Shown here piece after piece: positions 1 to 8,026 of a stretch of 26,365 bases of DNA. The translations under genes and the position numbers were made by a program. Position 1 is the first letter of the stretch. Every line of letters starts with the position of its first letter. The notes below the pieces were generated by a model. That model searched no databases. It had not been told where the DNA came from and saw only the letters and a program-made list of their open reading frames with translations. Source of the stretch: JAUWQU01 sp964605095 (GTDB taxonomy: Bacteria > Planctomycetota > Phycisphaerae > SM23-33); contig CAZSBS010000029.1 in assembly GCA_964605095.1 (NCBI GenBank), positions 1 through 26,365 on the forward strand, written 5' to 3'.

Positions 1-590
1 CCCTGAACAAGATCGTCGAACAGTTCGTCGACGACCTTTCGCACTGGCGGGCCGGCAACGAGTACCTAAAGGCCAGGGATTGGCAGGGCGCCGAGCGGAT
101 GTACCGCAAGGCCCTGGAAATCAATCCCAACTACGCGGATGCCCACAACAACCTCGGCCTGGTGCTGGCCGGCCGCGGACAGGTCGACGAGGCAATCGCC
201 CATTACCACAAGGCCCTGGAAATCAAACCCGACCACACGGACGCCCACTATAACTTGGGGAATGCCCTGGCCGGCCGCGGACAGGTCGACGCGGCTATCG
301 CCCATTACCGAAAGGCTCTGGAAATCAAGCCCGACTTTGTGAGAGCCCACAACAACATCGCCACTATGCTGATAAGCCGTGGACGGGTCGACGAGGCCAT
401 CGCCCATTACCGCAAGGCCGTAGAAATCAAGCCCGACTTCGTGGACGCCCACAAGAACCTCGGTGTGGTGCTGGCCAGGCTCGGGCGGCTCGACGAGGCC
501 ATCGCCCATTTCCAAAAGGCGCTGGAAATCAACCCCAACGATGTCGATGTTCGCCGAAACCTTGAAGCCGCCCGTCGGAACAAGAAATAA
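1..590 (+). CDS. TPR-repeat protein, C-terminal part (5' end outside window)
   Basis: The reading frame is open from base 3, so the gene starts upstream of the window. The visible 195 or so residues are almost entirely tetratricopeptide repeats of 34 residues. At least four consecutive units carry the A-H-x-N-L-G ... D-E-A-I-A-H-Y-x-K-A-L-E-I-x-P pattern, and a shorter basic tail ends in RNKK. TPR arrays form a superhelical protein-binding scaffold. In planctomycetes such arrays often form the C-terminus of larger membrane or glycosyltransferase-like proteins, but that part is not visible, so no specific role can be assigned. The units are also similar as DNA (period about 102 bases), which suggests recent duplication. 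It is convergent with the amidotransferase gene, with 25 bases between the two stops. Confidence 0.9.
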   Translation, partial: LNKIVEQFVDDLSHWRAGNEYLKARDWQGAERMYRKALEINPNYADAHNNLGLVLAGRGQVDEAIAHYHKALEIKPDHTDAHYNLGNALAGRGQVDAAIAHYRKALEIKPDFVRAHNNIATMLISRGRVDEAIAHYRKAVEIKPDFVDAHKNLGVVLARLGRLDEAIAHFQKALEINPNDVDVRRNLEAARRNKK

Positions 591-615
591 TACTGAAGCG
601 GAAACAGGCCGCGCC

Positions 616-1395
616 TCAGCGGGCCGGTGCCGCGCCATTTGTGGCGATCTGGCCGAAACGGGCCAGGACGGATGCGGCCTCGGGGGTCTCCTCGATGGCG
701 GCGATGATGGTTTCGGGGCACAGGCCGTCGGCGCGGAGACTCTCGTCGCGGGCACGGGCGATCGCGCGGACGATGTCGGCGTCGAACTCCGGGTGGAACT
801 GCACGCCCCACGCGGCCCGGCCTAGGCGGAAGGCATGGTGGCGGTCGTGGCCGTTGGCGGCCAGCGGTACTGCCCCGTCCGGCAGGCGAAGGACCGATTG
901 GCTATGGCTGGCCTGGGCGCGGAATACCGGGGGCAGGTGCGACAGCAGGATGTCATCCGCGGCCTCCGGCAGCAGCCGCACCTCGACCGTGCCGAACTCG
1001 CGCCCCTTGGGGTTGTAGTCCACGTGCCCGCCCATCGCGCAGGCGAGGAGCTGGTGGCCATAACATATGCCCAGCACCGGCACGTCGGCGGCAACCACCA
1101 CGTGAAGCCAGGCGGCGGTTCGCTGGGACCATTCTTCGCGGTCGGTCACCATTGCGGTTGAGCCGGTGACTACAACGCCGGCCAGTCCATGGGGGCTGGG
1201 CAATCCCGCGCCGCCGCGGGGATCGACCACGGCCAACATCCTGGCCGGCAGGCGCAGGCCCTTGGCGATCCAGTCCGGAAGCTCGCCGCGCCGCCTGGCC
1301 AGATCGCCCAGCGTGTCGTTGAGCAGGACTATCAGCACGGGTTGATGGGCCTGGGATTGGCGCTCGGAGGTTTGCGGGGCCGTAGCTTTGTCCAT
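616..1395 (-). CDS. Class I glutamine amidotransferase (GATase1 domain)
   Basis: This is a 259-residue cytoplasmic protein with a class I glutamine amidotransferase fold. The nucleophile elbow G-I-C-Y-G-H-Q places the catalytic Cys at about residue 111, and H-P-E at 201-203 supplies the His and Glu of the triad. These enzymes hydrolyse glutamine and pass ammonia to an acceptor. The protein stands alone without a synthetase domain, like the GMP-synthase-like stand-alone amidotransferases (COG0518 type), and its acceptor is unknown. The start is supported by AGAGGA five bases upstream. The 5' leader contains a perfect 9-bp inverted repeat. No partner biosynthetic gene lies next to it, so the pathway cannot be inferred. 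Confidence 0.88.
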   Translation of the reverse strand: MDKATAPQTSERQSQAHQPVLIVLLNDTLGDLARRRGELPDWIAKGLRLPARMLAVVDPRGGAGLPSPHGLAGVVVTGSTAMVTDREEWSQRTAAWLHVVVAADVPVLGICYGHQLLACAMGGHVDYNPKGREFGTVEVRLLPEAADDILLSHLPPVFRAQASHSQSVLRLPDGAVPLAANGHDRHHAFRLGRAAWGVQFHPEFDADIVRAIARARDESLRADGLCPETIIAAIEETPEAASVLARFGQIATNGAAPAR

Positions 1396-1416
1396 TGCCG
1401 TCCTCTCGGATCGAGT

Positions 1417-1438
1417 CCCAGGGATTGCTATCCCTGGG
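1417..1438. repeat. Perfect 9-bp inverted repeat, 4-base loop, upstream of amidotransferase
   Basis: CCCAGGGAT and ATCCCTGGG are separated by TGCT. The hairpin lies 21 bases before the amidotransferase ATG on the minus strand, inside its probable 5' leader. It could be an operator or an RNA hairpin near the ribosome binding site. On the plus strand a T5 run follows only after 13 bases, so it is a poor terminator. Confidence 0.6.
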
Positions 1439-1581
1439 CTTCTGACCTCTCTTTTTCCGCTACCTATTACCGACTACCTTCTTTTCGCAATAGCGCATTG
1501 AACGAACCCACGACGGTTGCGGTGCATTATAGGTAATATAACAAAGCATCCGGCGCAACATCGCCGCGAAAGGAACGGAAC

Positions 1582-3342
1582 ATGAACATTGCAGGCATTC
1601 GAGTATTGGCGTGCGTGGTGTTGGCGGCATTGGCGACGGCGATCTGCGCCGGTCCGGCGGTTGCGGCGGGGCCAGCGGCGGCGGGGCCGTGGGAGGTCGG
1701 CTTCCAGAAGATCGTCGTGGACGAGACGTTCCGGTCCGAGGGCGTCGCCGTCGGCGACGTCAACCACGACGGCAAGATGGACATTATGGTCGGCGACCTG
1801 TGGTACGAGGCGCCCGACTGGAAGGTCCACGAGATCCGCACGGTCGGCAAGTACATCGCGGCCAGGGGTTACAGCAAGTGCTTCAACTGCTTCTCCAGCG
1901 ACGTAAACGGGGACGGCTGGGTCGATCAGATCGTCGTCGTCTATCCGGGCGAGCCCGGCTACTGGTATGAGAACCCCCGCAACAAGCCCGGGCACTGGAA
2001 GGAGCGCGAGTTCGCCCCGAGCGTCTGCAACGAGACGCCGCTGTTTGCCGACCTGCTGGGCGACGGGCATGGCGTGGGCGTGTTCGGGTGCAACGGCGCG
2101 ATGGTGTGGGCGGCCCCGGCGGCCGACGCGAACAAGCCGTTCGACCTACACAAGATCGATCCCGGGCCAAAGGCGCCGAGCACCGAGCGGTTCAGTCACG
2201 GGCTGGGCGTCGGCGACGTCAACGGCGACGGGCGAAACGACGTGGTAATCAACACCGGCTGGTGGGAGGCCCCCAAGGACCGCGCGAAGGAAGGCTGGAC
2301 GTTCCACAAGGCCGACCTCGGCCCGGCGTGCGCGGACATGCTGGTCTATGACGTTGACGGCGACGGCGACAGCGACGTCATCAGTTCCAGCGCCCACGCA
2401 TACGGCATATGGTGGCACGAGCAGAAGCCCTCGGACGGCGGGAGCGTGTTCGTCCAGCACGAGATCGCCAAGGACTGGAGCCAGTCCCACGCGGCGATCC
2501 TGGCGGACATGAACGGCGACGGGATCATGGACTTCGTGACCGGCAAGCGATACCTCGCGCACAACGGCGGGGACCCCGGCAGCAAGGAGCCAGCCGTGAT
2601 GTACTGGTACGAGCTTCGCCGCCCGGCCAAGGGCAAGGTCGAGTTCATCGGGCACAAGTTCGACGACTCATCGGGCGTCGGCACGCAATTCGTCGTGTGC
2701 GACTTCAACGGCGACGGGCGGCCTGACGTTGTCACGTCCAACAAGGCCGGCGTGCGGGTGTTCCTCCAGAACGCCGGCGCGAACGGCGCGGGCGTGGCGC
2801 TGTTCGACGGCAAGACATTCGCCGGCTGGGAGGGCAATCTGAAGAGCTTCCGCGTCGAAGACGGAGCGATCGTCGGCGGCAGCATGACCGCGAAGGTGCC
2901 GCGCAACGAGTTCCTCTGCACCACCAAGACGTACGGCGACTTCGAGCTTCGCCTCTCGGCCAGGCTTCTGGGCGACGGCGCCAACGCGGGGATACAGTTC
3001 CGGACGAAGCGGATCCCCAACCACCACGAGGTCAGCGGCTACCAGGCCGACATGGGCCAGGGCTACTGGGGCGCCCTCTACGACGAGTCGCGCCGCAACA
3101 AGGTCCTGGCCAGGCCCGACGCCGCCACGCTTGCCAAGGCCCTCAAGCCCGCCGACTGGAACAGCTACGTTATCCGCTGCCAGGGTCCGCGGATTCAGTT
3201 GTGGCTCAACGGCGTCAAGACGGTCGATTACACGGAGGCCGATGACAAGATCGACCGAACCGGTATAATCGGCCTGCAGATCCACGGCGGCGGACCCAGC
3301 GAGGCCTGGTACAAGGACATCACCATAACCGAGTTGAAATAG
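1582..3342 (+). CDS. Secreted VCBS/FG-GAP repeat protein with C-terminal 3-keto-disaccharide hydrolase (DUF1080) domain
   Basis: This 586-residue protein has a Sec signal peptide (hydrophobic stretch at residues 7-28, then A-V-A-A). Residues about 40-395 form an FG-GAP/VCBS beta-propeller with at least six calcium-loop motifs of the D-x-N/D-x-D-G-x-x-D type, for example GDVNHDGKMD near 58, SDVNGDGWVD near 106 and CDFNGDGRPD near 373. Residues about 404-586 are a DUF1080 domain, starting V-A-L-F-D-G-K-T-F-A-G-W and ending in a Y-K-D-I-T-I strand. DUF1080 proteins are now linked to hydrolysis of 3-keto-glycosides. The start is supported by AAAGGAA upstream. The next gene, 25 bases downstream, is a Gfo/Idh/MocA oxidoreductase, which could make the 3-keto sugar. 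The exact substrate is unknown. Confidence 0.9.
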   Translation: MNIAGIRVLACVVLAALATAICAGPAVAAGPAAAGPWEVGFQKIVVDETFRSEGVAVGDVNHDGKMDIMVGDLWYEAPDWKVHEIRTVGKYIAARGYSKCFNCFSSDVNGDGWVDQIVVVYPGEPGYWYENPRNKPGHWKEREFAPSVCNETPLFADLLGDGHGVGVFGCNGAMVWAAPAADANKPFDLHKIDPGPKAPSTERFSHGLGVGDVNGDGRNDVVINTGWWEAPKDRAKEGWTFHKADLGPACADMLVYDVDGDGDSDVISSSAHAYGIWWHEQKPSDGGSVFVQHEIAKDWSQSHAAILADMNGDGIMDFVTGKRYLAHNGGDPGSKEPAVMYWYELRRPAKGKVEFIGHKFDDSSGVGTQFVVCDFNGDGRPDVVTSNKAGVRVFLQNAGANGAGVALFDGKTFAGWEGNLKSFRVEDGAIVGGSMTAKVPRNEFLCTTKTYGDFELRLSARLLGDGANAGIQFRTKRIPNHHEVSGYQADMGQGYWGALYDESRRNKVLARPDAATLAKALKPADWNSYVIRCQGPRIQLWLNGVKTVDYTEADDKIDRTGIIGLQIHGGGPSEAWYKDITITELK

Positions 3343-3367
3343 CGGCCCCAAAATCGAGAATACTCAC

Positions 3368-4390
3368 ATGCCCGAGAACAAGGTCAACGTGGCGCTGGTC
3401 GGCTGCGGGCTTTTCGGCGAGGTCCACGCCACGACGTACGCCAACTTCGACGAGGCCAACCTCGTCGCCGTCTGCGACAGCAACCTCGAGCGGGCCGAGG
3501 ACTTCGCCGAGCGCTTCGGCTGCCGGGCGTGCGCATCCGTCGCCGAGATCGCCGACGATGAGGACGTCGAGGCCGTCAGCGTCGCGACGCCCGACTGCGA
3601 CCACAAGGATGTCTGCGTGGAGTTGGCCCGCGCAGGCAAGCACCTGCTCATCGAGAAGCCCCTGGCCACAACCGTCGAGGACGCCGAGGCCATCGCCCTG
3701 GCTGTCGACGAGGCCGGCGTGACGGCGATGGTAGACTTCCACAATCGCTACCACCCAGCCATCCTGGCCATAAGGGGCAGGCTGGACCGCGGCGAGATGG
3801 GCAGGCCACAGGTCATGTACGCACGCCTGTCCGACCGCATCGAGGTCCCCACGGAATGGCTAAGCTGGGCCGGCCGAAGCGGGCCACAGTGGTTCCTCGG
3901 CCCGCACCTGGTGGACTTGGCGTGCTGGCTGTTCGGCAAGCAGCCGAGGCGAATCTTCGCCGACGCACGCAAGGACGTGCTGGCCGCACGCGGCATCGAC
4001 TGCTACGATTCGCTCCAGATGCACCTGTCCTTCGACGACGGCCTGGCCACACTCGAGACGTCGTGGATCGTGCCCAACGCCTGGCCGTGCGTGGCTGACT
4101 TCTACCTCTCGCTCCAGGCTACCGACGCCCGCGCCGACATCGACATGTCCAACCAGGGCGCCACAATCGTCGACGACGGCCGGTACGACCGCCCGTTCCT
4201 CTTCGGCCACACGCCTGCCGGACGCGACGACTTCGGCTTCATGTCCTACCCTATCCGCGACTTCATCCGCGCCGTCCAGTCCGGCGAGCCCGCCCCATGC
4301 ACCATCGACGACGGCCTGGAAAACGTCCGCCTGATCGCCGCCGCCCTGGAATCCGTCCAAACCGGCAAAGTGGTGGAACTGGAGCCGTGA
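3368..4390 (+). CDS. Gfo/Idh/MocA family NAD(P)-dependent oxidoreductase
   Basis: This 340-residue cytoplasmic dehydrogenase has an N-terminal Rossmann fold (V-G-C-G-L-F-G at 11-17), the family E-K-P-L-A motif at 96-100 and G-P-H-L-V-D-L at 178-184, which supplies the conserved His and Asp. The family oxidises or reduces sugars, inositols and related polyols, and several members oxidise C3 of glucosides. There is no signal peptide, unlike the Tat-exported paralogue at 12763-14091. It follows the VCBS-DUF1080 gene after 25 bases and probably shares its transcript. A terminator-like hairpin follows the stop. The ribosome site is weak (GAGAA, eight bases upstream), which would fit coupling to the upstream gene. 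Confidence 0.92.
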   Translation: MPENKVNVALVGCGLFGEVHATTYANFDEANLVAVCDSNLERAEDFAERFGCRACASVAEIADDEDVEAVSVATPDCDHKDVCVELARAGKHLLIEKPLATTVEDAEAIALAVDEAGVTAMVDFHNRYHPAILAIRGRLDRGEMGRPQVMYARLSDRIEVPTEWLSWAGRSGPQWFLGPHLVDLACWLFGKQPRRIFADARKDVLAARGIDCYDSLQMHLSFDDGLATLETSWIVPNAWPCVADFYLSLQATDARADIDMSNQGATIVDDGRYDRPFLFGHTPAGRDDFGFMSYPIRDFIRAVQSGEPAPCTIDDGLENVRLIAAALESVQTGKVVELEP

Positions 4391-4402
4391 TCCCGGCGCG
4401 GG

Positions 4403-4438
4403 GGCGGATTGAAACAAATCGCCACCAAGTGTTTTTTT
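4403..4438 (+). terminator. Probable intrinsic terminator after the oxidoreductase gene
   Basis: A hairpin pairs GGCG-ATT with AATCGCC, with one bulged G and a GAAACA loop. It is followed eight bases later by a run of seven T. The distance between stem and T-run lowers confidence. Confidence 0.5.
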
Positions 4439-4505
4439 CCTGCGCAGCGGCGGCACCTGGCAGATAATCGCTTGGGGCGGTAGTCATTTGCTTGGGAGTC
4501 GGCAC

Positions 4506-5627
4506 ATGAAACGCATCAGCAGGTGGGCCATTTGGGCGGGGCTGTTCCTGGCCACGAGTTGCGATCCATCGCAATGGACCTCGCACGACAGTTTCTTCAG
4601 CACGCAGGGCCTGCTAGTCGCCCAGGACGACAAGCTCCAAGCCACAGAGATCAGTCCGTATCTTGGCGCGCGAATTCTGCCCGATAGGAATGTCCTCTGG
4701 TGCGGGACTTTCCAACTGGCCTGGAGCGAGGTCTGTGGCTTGGTTGGCGAGGACCTGCACTTCGCCAACGAGCCACCGATGGTGGCCGAACTGAACCGAA
4801 AGGAATTCTCCAAGGCCAACTTGGACGATGAGTCGTACCTGGCCTTGGCGGGATTCGTCCGCGATGGCATCTTTGACAAGATCACCTGGGGCCTGAAAGA
4901 CAAGTTCAAGGGCCGGGCCAGCCCGCACCTGCTGCCCCGCCCGGACTTGACATCTAGGCCGCAGGACATCGTCGCCTACTGCTACCTGTTCAAGCACCTG
5001 GAGTTCCCAACACCCTTTGAGCGGCTGGACACGCCTCTGACGTTCGCCGACGGCAATCAGGTAAACGGCTTTGGCATGTTGGCATACAAGCCCGACCACG
5101 AGAAGATGTACCCACAGGTGCAGATACTGGACTATAAGTCGCCGGCGGACTTCGCTATCGAGCTCAAGACCAAGTCATCCGGCGACCGTCTGATCTTGGC
5201 GCGTGTCAGGCCCGCGAATACACTCGGTGAGACGGTCGCGGCAGTGGGCAAGCGGATTGCCTCCGCCCAGCCCAAGCCCGCCCAGACTGGCGATGTTCTG
5301 TTCGTGCCCAAACTCAACTTTGATCTTACGCGGAACTACCGGGAACTCCTTGGTCTCCCACTGGTATTGAAGAATCCCAAGGTCGCCCGTGACCTGTTGA
5401 TTTTATCGGCCATGCAGAACATCCGTTTCCAGATGGACGAGAAGGGCGCCAGCTTGCGATCGGAATCCCATGTTTCTTTCGGGTGTGGTGTGGAAAGAAT
5501 CCCGCAACCTAAACACCTCATGGTGTTCGACGAGCCGTTCCTGATCGTCCTGCAGCGGACCACGGCCAAAGTGCCGTATTTCGCGATGTGGGTAGGCAAT
5601 TCGGACTTGCTCGTCAAGCCGCAGTAG
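4506..5627 (+). CDS. Serpin-like exported protein, putative lipoprotein
   Basis: The ATG at 4506 is preferred over the in-frame TTG at 4488 because GGGAG lies eight bases upstream of it. The product is 373 residues. The N-terminus is a short basic-hydrophobic signal with L-A-T-S-C at 16-19+1, a weak lipobox. The C-terminal part resembles the serpin fold: D-V-L-F-V-P-K-L-N-F-D near 263-273 matches the serpin PKF strand, M-D-E-K-G-A near 310-315 sits where the hinge E-E-G-T-E-A lies, and F-D-E-P-F-L-I-V near 341-348 resembles the conserved D-x-P-F-L-F-x-I segment. The hinge lacks the small-residue run of inhibitory serpins, and the usual N-terminal serpin signature is not obvious. It lies just before a secreted metalloprotease gene. 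The serpin link is pattern recognition without a search. Base composition is lower in GC than its neighbours. Confidence 0.75.
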   Translation: MKRISRWAIWAGLFLATSCDPSQWTSHDSFFSTQGLLVAQDDKLQATEISPYLGARILPDRNVLWCGTFQLAWSEVCGLVGEDLHFANEPPMVAELNRKEFSKANLDDESYLALAGFVRDGIFDKITWGLKDKFKGRASPHLLPRPDLTSRPQDIVAYCYLFKHLEFPTPFERLDTPLTFADGNQVNGFGMLAYKPDHEKMYPQVQILDYKSPADFAIELKTKSSGDRLILARVRPANTLGETVAAVGKRIASAQPKPAQTGDVLFVPKLNFDLTRNYRELLGLPLVLKNPKVARDLLILSAMQNIRFQMDEKGASLRSESHVSFGCGVERIPQPKHLMVFDEPFLIVLQRTTAKVPYFAMWVGNSDLLVKPQ

Positions 5628-5717
5628 CCGCGCTTGCCAAGCACGGCAAGCCAAAGCGCTGTCGCCGCCAGCGCACTCCACATTGCACCGCCGGCATCCG
5701 GCGCGTGGCACATAACA

Positions 5718-5747
5718 TTCACTCGGCGGGCTGCCGGCAGTTAGAAT
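5718..5747 (+). promoter_or_regulatory. Possible sigma-70-type promoter for the metalloprotease gene
   Basis: TTCACT and TAGAAT are separated by 18 bases and end 17 bases before the ATG at 5765. The spacing is good and the match is moderate. The initiation point would fall very close to the start codon, so a short leader is implied. Confidence 0.35.
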
Positions 5748-5764
5748 AACTGGCGAAGAAGCCA

Positions 5765-7744
5765 ATGCGGGAAAGATGGACAATTCATGCCGCCAGGCGA
5801 ACTGCCGGGGCGGTGTCGGTTGCGCTGGCTGCCATCATCGCGACGGCGGCGGCGCTGTGTGCCGCGGCAACGCCGGCAACGCGGCCGGCAGGGCAATTGG
5901 CAGTCACCAACTTCCGCGACTCTCAGGTCGTGCGGTATCCGGTGGTGCTGCTGGCCGGGCGAACCGGGGACGCCTCAGCCGCGGGCGTGACGGTCATCAA
6001 CGAATCGTCCAAACGCGACACGCGCCGGCTCGAGGGCCTGGCGGGCGGCGGGGCGTTCAAGGCACTGGCGGAACTTGTGCCCGGCCAGAACCGGCTGGTT
6101 GTCCGCTGCGGCGCGGCCGAGACAAAACTCACGCTCACCTACCGTCCCGCCACAAGTGACCTGGTTGTCCGCATCTTCTACTGGACCGACAGCACCGGCT
6201 CGACAGGCTTCCAGACTCCGGACGCCAACGACGGGCAAAACTGGCGCGGCAAGCTCGGCACAGCCATGTTGCTCCTGCAATGTTTCACGGCCGAGCGGCT
6301 CAACGACATCGGCCTGGGTCGGCGCACGTTCAACCTGGAGCTGGACGAAGCCGGGCGGGTGAAGGTGCATCTTTTACGCGGCAGCGCGCCGGCTGAGGCG
6401 TATCGCAAGATGAATGGCAACGAGCTGTACGCCGCGGCGGCGGCCGAGGTGGCGCGGCAGTATCCCAGCCGGGCCGCGAAGAACCTGGTGATTCCCGCCT
6501 TCACGTTCTTCGACGCCAACACGGGCCGGGCGCTGGCTCACACGGCCCTTGGCGGGGGGGATCTGGCGCTTTTCGGGGGTGCGGACCTGTTCACCTGGCC
6601 GGACTCTCTGGCCGCCGCGCAGGCGGCGTTCATGGACGCCCGTAGGGTGGACCCGGCGAAGTTCTTCAGCGACTCGGTCGGGCGGAACACGTACTGGTCC
6701 TGCGCCTCGACGACAATAGGTGCGGTCCTTCACGAGCTTGGCCACACCTTCGCCCTGCCTCACAGCAACGATCCGCAGGACATCATGACTCGCGGGCACG
6801 ACCGTCTGAACCGGTTCTTCACGCTTATCGAGCCGCCTCAAGCGCGCCGCGCGAGCAGCTATGCGTTCAAGGCCGATGAGGTCGCCAGTTGGTCACCCGT
6901 GAGCGGCGGGGCCTTGGCGGCACAGCGGTTCTTCGAGCCCGACAAACGCAAGTGGCCCGATGCCGCCCGCATGACAATTGCCCTGGACCGCCTTACCCGG
7001 CGAATCACGATCCAGTCGCCCGACGCCCTGCGGTACGTCGGCGTGCGGCGATGGGAACCGTCCTCCGGCATCCTGGCCGTGCGGTGTTTGCCGCTGGCCG
7101 ATGGCGCAACCGAGGCGTCCGTGAAACTTGACGACCTCGACGCATGGGTGCCGCGAGGCGAGGCACACCTGGTGGTTCTAGACGGACAGGGCAACCTCAT
7201 CCAGGTTGCGGTCAAGGACCTCCTGGCCGGGCCGTTCGTTACAAAGTGGCAGTTCGCGGATGTGACCGTGCCCTGGCCGGATGCGAAATCGTTCCCAGCC
7301 GTAGACGCGGCAAAACTGGCACAGATTGAGGCCTCCGCCGGACGAGCAAAACTAGCCGCCTCGGCCGGGCCTTACGTGGACTTCGTGGCGATGTCGGGCC
7401 TGGGCAATCGGCAACTCCTGGCCGGTTACGCGATGCGCGAGATCCGCACCGACACCGCCCGCCGGATACGCCTGCTGACCGGCAGCGACGATTCGCTTCG
7501 CATGTGGCTGAACAGCAAGCAGGTGGCCGGCGTGCTCGCCCTGCGAAACGCCAAGGCGGACTCCGAGACGACGGACGTGGACCTTCAGGCGGGGGTCAAC
7601 CGCCTCCTTGTGGAAGTAGGCCAGGCCAGCGGCGGATGGGGGCTGATTCTCCGGGTCACCGACGACAAGGGCAACAAGCTGGAACTGACCGACGACGGCA
7701 CGCTCCGCGACGTGGCGGAGGCGCAAGACACACCGGCTCGCTGA
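5765..7744 (+). CDS. Secreted zinc metalloprotease (PF12044-like) with C-terminal PA14-like beta-sandwich
   Basis: This 659-residue protein has a long signal peptide (basic residues to 13, hydrophobic 14-35). The zinc site is H-E-L-G-H-T-F-A-L-P-H at 323-333, an HExxHxxxxxH metzincin-type motif. D-I-M-T-R-G at 339-344 gives the Met-turn, followed by L-N-R-F-F. This arrangement resembles the putative peptidase family PF12044, best known from fungi. Alanine replaces the usual metzincin glycine at the eighth position of the motif. Residues about 540-650 contain a beta-sandwich with G-S-D-D-S-L-R-M-W-L-N, typical of PA14-like binding domains in planctomycete exoproteins. It lies downstream of the serpin-like gene in the same orientation, across 137 bases. 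Confidence 0.85.
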   Translation: MRERWTIHAARRTAGAVSVALAAIIATAAALCAAATPATRPAGQLAVTNFRDSQVVRYPVVLLAGRTGDASAAGVTVINESSKRDTRRLEGLAGGGAFKALAELVPGQNRLVVRCGAAETKLTLTYRPATSDLVVRIFYWTDSTGSTGFQTPDANDGQNWRGKLGTAMLLLQCFTAERLNDIGLGRRTFNLELDEAGRVKVHLLRGSAPAEAYRKMNGNELYAAAAAEVARQYPSRAAKNLVIPAFTFFDANTGRALAHTALGGGDLALFGGADLFTWPDSLAAAQAAFMDARRVDPAKFFSDSVGRNTYWSCASTTIGAVLHELGHTFALPHSNDPQDIMTRGHDRLNRFFTLIEPPQARRASSYAFKADEVASWSPVSGGALAAQRFFEPDKRKWPDAARMTIALDRLTRRITIQSPDALRYVGVRRWEPSSGILAVRCLPLADGATEASVKLDDLDAWVPRGEAHLVVLDGQGNLIQVAVKDLLAGPFVTKWQFADVTVPWPDAKSFPAVDAAKLAQIEASAGRAKLAASAGPYVDFVAMSGLGNRQLLAGYAMREIRTDTARRIRLLTGSDDSLRMWLNSKQVAGVLALRNAKADSETTDVDLQAGVNRLLVEVGQASGGWGLILRVTDDKGNKLELTDDGTLRDVAEAQDTPAR

Positions 7745-8026
7745 GGCCCAAGGGGACGCGGCGGGCACTGCGCTTCGCCCTCGGCTCCCCGTGACTCTCG
7801 GCACCCACTGACGACCACGTCCCACACATGTAACTGACCTTCACCGCCACCAGCGGTTGTTACGCCACCGTGGCGCTGCGGGAGATTATGAAAGAGACGT
7901 GACAGGCGGCATGCAGAGTCAAACGGTTGCCGCAGCCCTATTGTCGGGAGAAGACGCTTCTGGTATCCTGAATCCAGCGCGACGCTTGGCAGCCGTGGAA
8001 GTCGTTGCACCCGATAGGGCCATAGA
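7745..8026. other. Non-coding spacer before the dGTPase gene
   Basis: There is no convincing ORF in this 282-base spacer. Bases 7745-7940 hold no recognisable element beyond short GC-rich inverted repeats without T-runs. A promoter candidate lies at 7941-7969. Confidence 0.6.
7941..7969 (+). promoter_or_regulatory. Candidate promoter of the dGTPase-nucleotidyltransferase pair
   Basis: TTGTCG and TATCCT are separated by exactly 17 bases, each matching the sigma-70 consensus at four of six positions. Initiation would be near 7976, leaving a leader of about 50 bases before the ATG at 8027. Confidence 0.45.

Noticed and set aside
99..560. Regular 102-base DNA repeats at the left edge, considered as a CRISPR-like or tandem array
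   Set aside because: The period equals 34 codons and the repeats translate as TPR units, so they are coding repeats.
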